46,136 nt of DNA from Oppiella nova (taxonomy: Eukaryota; Arthropoda; Arachnida; Sarcoptiformes; Oppiidae): NCBI GenBank assembly GCA_905397405.1, contig CAJPVJ010000072.1, forward strand, positions 1-46,136. The letters are read 5' to 3'. The position numbers and the translations under genes were made by a program. Below are positions 37,201 through 46,136 of the stretch, piece after piece. Below the pieces are notes generated by a model. The model was not told the DNA's origin, did not search any database, and saw only the letters and a program-made list of their open reading frames with translations. How positions within the stretch are numbered: position 1 is the first letter of the stretch; each line of letters starts with the position of its first letter.

Positions 37201-38569
37201 GTTTGACTGAATATAAAAGAAAAATTTTCTTAATTTTCCACATAAATAAACACAAATTATTGCACATAACTTGAACTTAACCTAATTTTTAGTATTTAAT
37301 TATCGGTTTGTATTAAAAGTAAATCATTATTCGGACACTAATAGGATTAGGAGTTTAGAGCTGAACCGTTGTTTGAGTGACAATAATAAATAAAAATTAA
37401 TTTTAAAATAATTATAACATTACATCGGATGTGATCATACATACTATACCGCATATAATGTACTCTACAACAGGATAATAACCAATATTTACGTAAAATA
37501 ATCATATTTTAATAACAACTTATATAATGCACAAATAAATTTACATTTAATAACAATAATAATTTATCCGGACCTTTAGAAAAGTATTTAATTTGATATT
37601 TTGTTTTTACAATTTATTTGGTTATATAATTTGGAGAGAAAATATTGAGTGCACTAAACATAATATTATATAATAATACTAGAGTTAAACAAGTTTTATA
37701 ATACCTCTGATTCCGAGAATTGAAAGAAAAGCAGTTTTGTTGCATTCATTATATTAAGGACCCATCCGTTTAAATGTTTATTAAATTTTATACATATTTT
37801 TATCAAATTAAATATTTAGCATGTATGTATGTATCGGGTTTGAGAACAACAAATTATAATTAATTAATTGACAATAATTAAGAATTTTAATCACACATGG
37901 GTGATTTTTATAATAATATTTTGGGTAAACTTGATTAAATATTTGTAGATTTTAGAATATTTGTTTTTAACACAATTAGTGTTAACTACCATTAGTAAAA
38001 TAAATAATATTGTAGTTCATATCCGGTGTTTATTTATATTTTATTTTTTAAAAGTAAATTTCTTTAATTACATATGATACTTTATAATTAATAATATCAT
38101 AAAACACAAAATAATTAATTATATTTGACATTCAAAGGTTTATCAGTAAATTAACGTTTGTGCCTAAAAAATAATATAATATATGAACGATTAAATGATT
38201 TAAATTTCAAAAAATGTTTAAACAGAATAAGTATTTTGAGATATTTTTAAATTTTCTACTCTCAAATTTAGTAAAAATTAACAGTTTAACTGGAATTAAT
38301 ATTTGGAATTGGATTAAATTTAATAATTCAACTAAATACTAAACATTATATCTATTCATGATTTTACAATTGAATGGCTCTTAAATCTAATAACAAAAAA
38401 GTGTTTTCTATTTAAACAATAAATTGTAAAAACATTTAAATTGTTGTATATGAACCGATAGTTTAATAACAAATTTAGCATAAAATGGTATTCTATAGAA
38501 ATAGACAATATTATGATAATAAGAATTAATGCATAATAGCATAAGTCCTGTATTAGAGTTAAGTTCATT
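34250..38569. other. Gene-poor AT-rich stretch
   Basis: No exon can be supported. Minor structures are a 7-bp perfect stem, CAGGGATTGTATCCCTG, at 36058-36074, a G+C-rich short hairpin near 35070-35098 (GCTCC...GGAGC), and a GC-raised patch at 36690-36840 without a convincing frame. None matches an RNA family that I recognise. Confidence 0.5.
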
Positions 38570-39215
38570 ATTTTGTGGCCAAATCCATGTTATCCATTTC
38601 CAACCAGTGTTCAGCATTTGGTTCTCTTTTTATTGATTATATTGAGCGTGAAATGTATGGCTCATACAATAGGGTGGAAGCCTTGAGCCCCAACTTATGG
38701 CAACGTATGCCTCGCCGTAAGACTAATACCCAATTCTGGGCAACAGTAGTGGCAATATCACCGACACTACAATCTCTGGGGAATCAGTAATTTTCATTAC
38801 TCTGGTCTCCCGTCGTTCATGCGATCCTTTCATTTTATGAATCAAAAGATCAACCGTTAGTTTATCAGCTTTTCTGATACTTTCATTATTCAGTTATTTA
38901 TTGTTTGTGCTCTTCATTCACAGTGAATGTCACTCCTATAATGTCGTAATAATGAACGCCTTATACGGCTATTCATATTATAGTCTGTCAGCACTGATAG
39001 GGCCAGTGGTTGAGAGATGCGAGAGATGATCGCTCCCATAGACTACTGTTCCACATATTGCCAGCGCTTTACAGCTATACTCTACTCACTACTCACTCGC
39101 ATCCAAACACATGGATGAGAGGACTGTGGGCTAAAAGCACACACTTTTTCTGTAGAGTCAGTCGTTTTGTTAATCTATTGAGTGATAAGAAGACCGCACG
39201 ACAGACACTATGAGA
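38570..39215. other. Unexplained GC-raised segment with mixed open frames
   Basis: About 650 nt clearly richer in G+C than the flanks. Plus-strand frames include 38575-38790 (contains IDYIEREMYGSYNRVEAL and WATVVAISPTLQSL), a short frame at 38952 (MNALYGYSYYSLSALIGPVV) and 39010-39213 (ends LLSDKKTARQTL before TGA). No single frame runs through, no family is recognised and no clean splice set was found. It could be a degraded gene, distant exons of an unseen gene, or a regulatory region upstream of the ETS gene. Confidence 0.25.
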
Positions 39216-40272
39216 TGAAACACTAGTTTATCCTTAAATCCTTTGTTAATAAATGAACCAATTTTTCACGTCATACACAATATTGAAACCATTTTCAGTA
39301 TTTAATTTAAAATCTAAAACATCCTCCGAAAATAATCCATAGATTTCTCAAATAAATTGAAATATTTTGAAAGCAATATTAAATCACGGGATACATTTTA
39401 AACAAACAACAAATTATCACATAATTTGTTTATATGTTTTGTGAAATAATAAAAATTGATAATTATACAATTACTTAATTAAGTTTAGTTTTTATTTATT
39501 ACTTAATCGTTAATTTTTTGTTTATTTCTCACTAACACTACACTATTTTTCACTAGGGTATCTATACTAATAATGACCAGGGCGAATTAGGGCGATGTGA
39601 TTGTAGTATCAAATGTTGGTATCAAATTATCTTTAATTAAAATGAATTGATTTTTATTTGTAAAATAGTTCATTTGTAAACACCATAAATATGGGTTAAA
39701 CTCATGAAACTCACAATACATAAGTTAAAATCAATTTAAACAGGATTTTACATAATAGTGTTACTTTTATTTGTTAAATGTTTATTATAGTAATGTTGAT
39801 CATCGTATTAATAATGTAGTCTAGAGCAATGAAACTTAATAATTAAATATAACTTTTGTTAAACAATTCAAAAGCAAACACAACACAAAGAATAGTTAAA
39901 ACAAATGCAAACCAGTATTTCTTAGAGTATGTTATTATAGCGTTGGAGAACTGAAGCAATCATTTTCTGCTTCTGAGTAATAATTCTCTGAATTCTTGAA
40001 ATTCTTTCGATTAGAATAATAATTTGAAAGAAAAATTTTCGTTAAACTCACCGCAAATGCAAATCAATTCTAGAGTATAGGTCTAAATACAATACTATCT
40101 TTTAATCGGGTCTAAAATTACACGATATTCTAGTGTAGTGTAGATATAATGTATAAGACTTTACTGTATTTTCTTACACATATAAGACGGGGGCGGTTCG
40201 CATAGGTATCCCAAGCGCTACCTTACGTTACTTTAAACACAATTATACTTTTCCGAGAAAATTGTTATTGAA
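39216..40272. other. No supportable gene
   Basis: AT-rich spacer upstream of the ETS gene. The only distinct patch is a GGGGGCGG box near 40190, which may belong to the ETS promoter. Confidence 0.45.
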
Positions 40273-40279
40273 TATATAA
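40273..40279 (+). promoter_or_regulatory. TATA-like box upstream of the ETS gene
   Basis: TATATAA 280 nt before the ETS start codon and about 80 nt after a GGGGGCGG box. If used, transcription would start near 40300-40310 and the leader would be about 250 nt. TATA-like words are common in DNA this AT-rich, so support is weak. Confidence 0.25.
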
Positions 40280-40293
40280 TACTATCAAATGCT

Positions 40294-40479
40294 ATGAATA
40301 GAGCCCCGGGTTATGACTTGGAGTATGCGATGATCACGACTTTCTTACTCATACGAGTGTTGACCACATATTTCTCGATCGCACTCTTCATTGAGAAGAA
40401 GATACCGGAGTTACTCCTACTTATGCTTTCCATTGGCTCTCAATACGAGTTTCATTTGTTTAAAAATACTATTTCATAA
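40294..40479 (+). other. Upstream open frame in the putative ETS leader
   Basis: A 61-codon ATG frame ending 80 nt before the ETS start codon, with a GC-raised coding-like first part. It reads as a membrane-like peptide (DLEYAMITTFLLIRVLTTYF, then IPELLLLMLSI). The opposite strand also carries a 40-codon ATG frame. It could be an upstream ORF that limits ETS translation, an unrelated small gene, or chance. No family is recognised. Confidence 0.25.
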
Positions 40480-40558
40480 CAGACACCACATTAGTCTTTC
40501 AAATATCATTAAACGGTTCATTCGGTGAAGACATTCAATTTCATTAAAGAGTTTGAAA

Positions 40559-43500
40559 ATGCATTTAGAGATTGACTTCTTTGACGAGAGAGACGACGAT
40601 GAATATGGAGACACGTCTGACAACAAGGTGTTTGTCAGAGCCGGTAAGACTCACTACTATTTTCTTTCACTACATTTTATTTATATTTATATTATTTATA
40701 TTGATATCATCACAAGTGATGTAATAAACAAAACTCTATTAATGATTCATTTCTTTGAGTATTTAGTAAATACTATTTACTAATAACAACATTACCACTG
40801 ATTTGAGTCGATCTGAAGGTCGATATAATTGTATAAACCTTTTTTCTATCGTATTTTATGCAACATTTATTTTTTATGACTAACACATAAACAATTTAAC
40901 TTAATGATCATATCTTATTTTAATTTTTAGATATTTAAACAAATTAAATGTGATTCATTAATTTAATTTAAGATCTACTCTAACATAAAGAATCCTTTCA
41001 TATAAGATATAAATAAAGTATTTGAACGTGGTTTTGGATTTTTTTATGATTAATTGAGAAAAAATAGTGAATGAGTTATTGGTTAGGAATTTCTAAGTCA
41101 TTGTTTTGTTAGTCATTCATAGCTCTCCATTATTTAACATAAATCGTGTTTTTATCAAATCTTATTTTATTTTGATAAGACTATTTATTCATAAGTGTTT
41201 TAAATACAATAGTGTTTAAAGTTATTTAGAAAAATAAAACTAAATTTTAAAATACACACATATTAATTACATTTAGTATACATATTATAAGTTTTAAAAT
41301 TAATAAAATACAACCCTTTTGTTGTATTTATATAAATGATTCTATTTAAAAGTATAAATGTGAGTTATATTTTTCATTTTACTTACCTAGAAAGAATATT
41401 CAAGTAATTTTTGTAAAGTTTTCTAAACATAAATTGACTTAAATTAATAAAATTAATAATACAGTATATATAAAAATTAACATTAGTTTAACATAAATAA
41501 ATTAACAAAATTGAAAATATAGATTAATTTATTTTGCATTTCTTACCCCATATTTATTAATTACTTTAAAATAAGATGTAAAATAATTATAACTTATGTA
41601 CGATTACTGAGAAACAGAATCATTGTTGAGAGACAACTATAGTATAAGAAGTTGTGGTAAATTGATGCTCAGATAGAAGGCGTATAATAATATTAGTTAT
41701 TATAATACTTTGTCTCAAAAATAGGTACTTTCCCACAAGAGTTTCAATTAACATTAAGAAACACCAAATAATTATTTTAAGATTGACTGAAAATAAAAGT
41801 TTTTGATTATATTGTATCAGACAATTAGAAAGTAAAATGAGATGAAAATGTAAACGGATTTAAAGTCATAAGAAATAGTAAACTATTTGGCGCTTATCAT
41901 TCCACACATACTATACTGAAGTTGTGTAGAGTCTGGCGTAGAGTCTGCAACATACAGGTGCCCACACCCAGGAGCCCACAGCCAAATCGTGCTTCTTCGG
42001 GAGCATTGGCTAACTTTTAATCGGAACTCTTGGCCCTAAGATTGATAAGTTGCTGAACATCCGTATTACTACACATTTATATAGCAATGCATTAGAAAAT
42101 ATAGTCCAAATCATTTGAATTATCCCACGGTTTGAGTGCAGGTATAACATCCATATTGTCCACACCCTTATTCTTGACGCCCGCAGCCATCTCTCAGCCA
42201 AGTCGTGACCGAGAGGTGGAGGGAGGAAGTGATAGACAGTATATACTGCCATACATTACCGGGCAATACATTATTGCATACTTCTCTGTGATCTGTGCAT
42301 CTTATTCCCAATTATAGGCTTTCAGAGTTACATTTAAGATACAATTTTTATATCAAATAATATGTTAACCCTTTGATTCCGTTCTCATGAGAATCGCCAA
42401 AATATTTGTTTGAATACAAAAGGATTCTTTTAAAAATAAAAGCGAATAAATTAACAATTTATACACATATCAAGCCCACTCATCATTTCTATTATACTCT
42501 ATATAAATAAATATATAATATATGTAATAATATACTTGAGTATTGTTCATATAAAATGCTAAATAATGTGAGAATTTAAGGGATATTGTCTTCAAAAGAA
42601 TTTTCATGATTTGGTGGGAATTAAATTCACAGCTTATTAGTTGTATATAGAATTGATAGGCTTTCTGTAAAAGAGAACTATCTCTGAATACACAAACTTA
42701 AATCACCTAGCATACATTCATACAATTACAGTACCTATAGTTCATAACCAAATATGTATTCAGAGATAGTTCTGTTTTATAGAAAGTCAATCAATTGTAT
42801 TTTAGTTTTGCATTTAGAGTAACTAATATTTATTGGAAATTAATGGTTAATCAATAGATCCGCTATTTTGGGATTCGGACGACATATGCAAATGGCTTTT
42901 GTGGTCTTCAAACATATTTATGTTGGATTCGCTCACAATATCGACATTTCCTACCAGTGGTTATGAATTATGTAAACTTCAAAAACAAGACATCATTGAC
43001 TTAATTGGCGATAAAAAGGCAGCAAAATTTCTTTATCAACATTTGAAACATTTAAAAAAAGGTTTTATAAAAATACAATACCTTTTGAGAATGAATTAAA
43101 ATAAAGAGCTTTTTGTTGAATACATAAGTTTCTGGACATAAATTGGATGAACTGTACGAAAGCGATGAAGAGTGTGATGAAGAAAACTCTGGTAAAAATA
43201 AAAGCCATTTTTATTGTCTATTTTAAAGTTTATTTTACTATTTTATCGGAAACTTGCATTTTGTTATGTAAATTCGTTTCAATGTTAGTTTATATCTTAT
43301 CTTAATTTTGCTCTTTTCATACTATTGTTGGCATTATATTAGGCGTTTGGTTCATTTCAAATGTGATTTCATTTTATTTCTCTTGCAATGGCTTTTAGAA
43401 AAATAAATCGAAATCACGATATGATAGAGAAAAGGGCAAAATAAAGGCTATAAGTGTGTAATACATTGTTTGGTTGTTTGGACGTCGATAGCATTGGAAT

Positions 43501-46123
43501 CGGTTTAGAGTTGCAATGAGTTTAGGCTAAGAATAAAGTGAAATCAATTGTGAGCTATAAATGTATTGTATGTTTGTTTGAGTGAGAAAATAGTGAAAGT
43601 CTCAAAATTACAGGAAGGAAGCGGTCAATGAGCACATAGTCTATTGATTTTACACAAATTCTCCTATTTTTTGCTTCATTTCTAGTCTTTATATCATTTC
43701 ATATAATGTTTGACTCAAATAAGCGCTGCTATTGTAAATCAATGTATTAATTGAGTCCATTCTCTCCGAAATAGTGTTATTTTTCACACTTAATATTCAC
43801 TTTGATATGCGATTTGATGACTGAGTCGAGTCATTGTGTATACAATGGTAACAGTGCTCTAACATCTAACAGGCCTACCAGTGGTGATCATACACTCTAT
43901 TTTCTATTAGCAGATATGTAAATACAGCTGAATAGCTATTATTGTGAGCTTAATATAAACGCAATGATAGCAGTGATTGATATACTATTCAGCCGTTGAT
44001 CTGCTATTGTAGTGAAGTTGCGGCGAATCCTAATCGCTATTATCGTATATATAGGCGACCTATCATTTCGTATAATAAACCCAAATAAAGTGCACTCCAA
44101 TATAAGTCAGACCCTGAATCCAGTTTTACATAATATGGTTATTAGGTTTTCAAAGCGAAACAAACTTCAAAATCTATGCTCATCTCAAACACTATATTCT
44201 CTATGGTGTGAGATATTGGATGTAAAGTCTTGTTGACCATAAATCTTGATATACAGGAGCACAGGAGCGCATCACTGGTCCAGAGATCAGTTGGATTGCC
44301 TTCTCTATGACTGTGAGCAAAGACCACTATTTTTTGTTGGATATCTTAATAGAATTTAAGGTTTAGTCAAACTATATATTATTCCGTCAAATAAAAGCCG
44401 AGAAGAGCTCATACTCTAAGCGATACACATATTCGATGCAATCATTGCCTTTCTATACATATTTCCGAAAGCAAACAACGCTTACACTAAAAGAGGCGGA
44501 ACTTGACGTTTGCTTCACAATCTCCGGCACTCCGATTGGAGACTTGACATCCAAATCGCTGCCAAAACAGCACAATAAAGAGAATAAGATTCTGCATCCA
44601 AACCATCATTTAATTCATATTACATATCAGCACAACCTATGCGTTCATCACATTTAATGTCTAAATGTTTTCCTACAAAATGCTCTTTTCTTTCAATTCT
44701 AAAAAGGCCTTAAATTTTTAAAAATCTCTTAAAATTACATGAGAAGTGATTTAAGTGTAACCAACAAAACTGAATTAACTTTTCCGATACACCTCTTGTT
44801 GTCACTCTATTCTTATTCTTTGTTTAAACTCTATCCAAATGATGCTCTATTCGGGTGAGTCTTGTGTCTGTAAAACACTCTTTCCTACAATAGTCTCACT
44901 TTATTTCAAACACTTTTCTATTTCTTGTGTTAGTATTCAAAACATTTATTCGCATTTCACTTCAATTCTAATGCAGTATTATATGCAAAATAATTATAAT
45001 AAAGTGAACAATTATAATTTAATACATTTGCTATTATTAGATGTACTAATTAAAAATTAAATTATTCCAAAAGCTTTAAAATAATATATAAATTTAATTT
45101 TGTTAGTTTCCATATGGAAATATTTTTTTAATTAATCTGAAATAGAAATTAAATTAAATTAATTATTTCAATTTTAAAAATATAAATCTTAAGAACAAAA
45201 TTTTATAAATATTTAAATTAAAATAAACCTAAATTTTTAATATAACTAAAATCAATTATTATATTTTTATTATAACACTTTTAAATTTTTATTATTTGCT
45301 TGAATAAAGTTGTTAATATTTAAAAACTTATATTTAATATTGTTAATTAAGTGTTTTTTTAAGATTAACAACTGATTAAAGTAGAGATAATTAAATAAGG
45401 TTAATTTATGTCTGTATTTATGTCTAAATTCAAGAATGACATATTATATATGAGATAATAAATATTAAGTTATAAATTTTGATAAATAACCACTGAATTG
45501 ACAAATATCAAATATCAAATATCAGTTAATATTAAATATAAATAATAGCAAAAAATGTTAAATGTATCCAGACACAAAATTTGAGAAACAATTTAATTAA
45601 CTTACGATTTATACTTAATTGTGTTATAAGACAAAATACTTTGTTACTTAAGGTATAATAAACAGGTTTCTTCCCATAGAGTACACACTTTGTGTGTTAC
45701 AATACAATGTAAATTATGCACATATCATTGATTTTTTTCAATTAAAAACATGAAGACTTAATTTAAAACAATATATAAACAGATTTTGATGATATTTAGT
45801 TATACTGAAATTCAATGGGATCTTTGAGATATATTGTTAGATGGGATTGGATTCATAGTTTAACGAAAACAAAGCACTAATCTATAATATTAATATAATT
45901 AGATTTTTTTGTTAACTTTAATTCCTTGAAAAATAAATTTAAAAATACAATTTATAAAATGTGAATTGGATGTATGTTTAAATTGAATTAACATGAAATG
46001 TCAAATGTCAAACAGATTCGTCATATTCGGATTCATTGAGAAAAAGCAATTGGTCTCCCGTAGGAAATGGAGTTAACCCTGGGATGACATTTTCAAATTC
46101 ACAAAATGTATTATCAAATACAA
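40559..46123 (+). CDS. ETS-family transcription factor with Pointed domain, 5' part
   Basis: Exons in coding order: 40559-40643, 42858-43061, 43129-43191, 46016-46123. All junctions are phase 1 with GT/AG borders (GTAAGA, GTTTTA, GTAAAA, GTAAGT donors), giving 153 codons before the gene leaves the window. Exon 1 encodes a very acidic start (MHLEIDFFDERDDDEYGD). Exon 2 is almost exactly a Pointed/SAM domain: DPLFWDSDDICKWLLW, then GYELCKLQKQDIIDLIGD and FLYQHLKHLKK, fitting the family pattern W-x-WLxW...G-x-LC-x-L...LYxxLxHL. It is closest by eye to the ELF3/ELF5/EHF group. Exons 3-4 are an acidic then Ser/Asn-rich linker (ESDEECDEENS, SSYSDSLRKS). The ETS winged-helix DNA-binding domain should be encoded to the right of the window. 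The protein is expected to be a nuclear DNA-binding regulator. Introns 1 (2.2 kb) and 3 (2.8 kb) are long for this window. Confidence 0.87.
41897..42014 (-). other. Coding-like frame in ETS intron 1 (a)
   Basis: GC-raised patch on the strand opposite to the ETS gene. One minus frame reads LANAPEEARFGCGLLGVGT and continues to TGA at about 41897; another overlapping minus frame reads MLPKKHDLAVGSWVWAP. Both look like protein but no family is recognised. It may be part of a broken or split gene together with 42092-42190. Confidence 0.2.
42092..42190 (-). other. Coding-like frame in ETS intron 1 (b)
   Basis: A 32-codon ATG frame on the minus strand with a good translation context (GAGAGATGGC), beginning MAAGVKNKGVDNMDV and ending NDLDYIF. 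It is markedly GC-richer than its flanks. The opposite strand is also open (42132-42317), so strand assignment is uncertain. It may be the first exon of a nested gene, a processed fragment, or a conserved regulatory patch. Confidence 0.25.
42651..42796. repeat. Foldback (inverted-repeat) element in ETS intron 1
   Basis: The left arm (42651-42692) and right arm (42755-42796) are near-perfect reverse complements over about 42 nt, both containing GAACTATCTCTGAATAC or its complement, with a loop of about 62 nt. This is the structure of a small MITE-type foldback transposon or a long RNA hairpin. I see no open frame in it and no second copy in the window. Confidence 0.8.
44436..44657 (+). CDS. Unrecognised 73-codon frame inside ETS intron 3
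   Basis: An ATG frame in a GC-raised patch within the long third intron. The first half reads like real protein (FRKQTTLTLKEAELDVCF, then SGTPIGDLTSKSLPKQ); the second half becomes His/Asn/Ile-rich and may be chance read-through. No clean acceptor or donor that fits the phase-1 ETS exons was found. It could be an alternative ETS exon, a nested gene, or a fragment of another gene. Confidence 0.25.
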   Translation: MQSLPFYTYFRKQTTLTLKEAELDVCFTISGTPIGDLTSKSLPKQHNKENKILHPNHHLIHITYQHNLCVHHI

Positions 46124-46136
46124 GTAAGTGTTAAGA

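Noticed and set aside
1-46136. Retroviral, LTR, LINE or DNA-transposon coding sequence
   Set aside because: No reverse transcriptase, integrase, capsid or transposase motif was seen on either strand; the only mobile-element candidate is the small foldback at 42651-42796.

Overview
The window is eukaryotic nuclear DNA. It is very AT-rich, its genes are split by many introns with GT/AG borders (several only about 40-70 nt long), and its proteins are animal families. Gene content, short introns and base composition suggest a compact arthropod genome, possibly a mite; the sequence alone does not prove the group. Four protein-coding genes could be rebuilt exon by exon, with reading phases that agree at nearly every junction.

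Layout. 1-7.5 kb: no recognised gene, but several duplicated blocks, a decamer minisatellite and one assembly ambiguity (N at 4623). 7.6-10.2 kb, minus strand: a DCAF8 orthologue (WD40 substrate receptor of CUL4-DDB1 ubiquitin ligases) whose last exon(s) I cannot find. 11.3-14.6 kb, minus strand: a single-pass adhesion receptor with five Ig domains (nephrin/IRRE-like layout) and a short tail carrying an ITIM-like and an ITSM-like tyrosine motif; its signal-peptide exon is not found. 14.6-23.5 kb: AT-rich DNA without a recognisable exon, perhaps the first intron of the Ig gene. 24.4-29.9 kb, minus strand: a USP2-like deubiquitinase with intact catalytic boxes and a Ser/Tyr-rich N-terminus; a GA-rich island near 33.8-34.1 kb may be its promoter. 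34-40 kb: gene-poor, with a few unexplained higher-GC islands. 40.56 kb to the right edge, plus strand: the 5' part of an ETS-family transcription factor with a Pointed (PNT) domain; its ETS DNA-binding domain would lie beyond the window.

The genes do not form an operon or pathway cluster. DCAF8 and USP2-like act on opposite sides of ubiquitin signalling, but nothing in the sequence shows that they work together.

The strongest unexpected pattern is technical. Three separate head-to-tail duplications each have a 127-nt repeat unit and a 1-nt spacer, which looks like a k-mer-size (k=127) assembly artefact. Other larger, roughly 98-99% identical tandem copies may be allelic copies laid end to end. 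The best biological leads are the ITIM/ITSM-like tail of the Ig receptor, the missing end of the DCAF8 propeller, a foldback element in ETS intron 1, and several coding-like or promoter-like islands.
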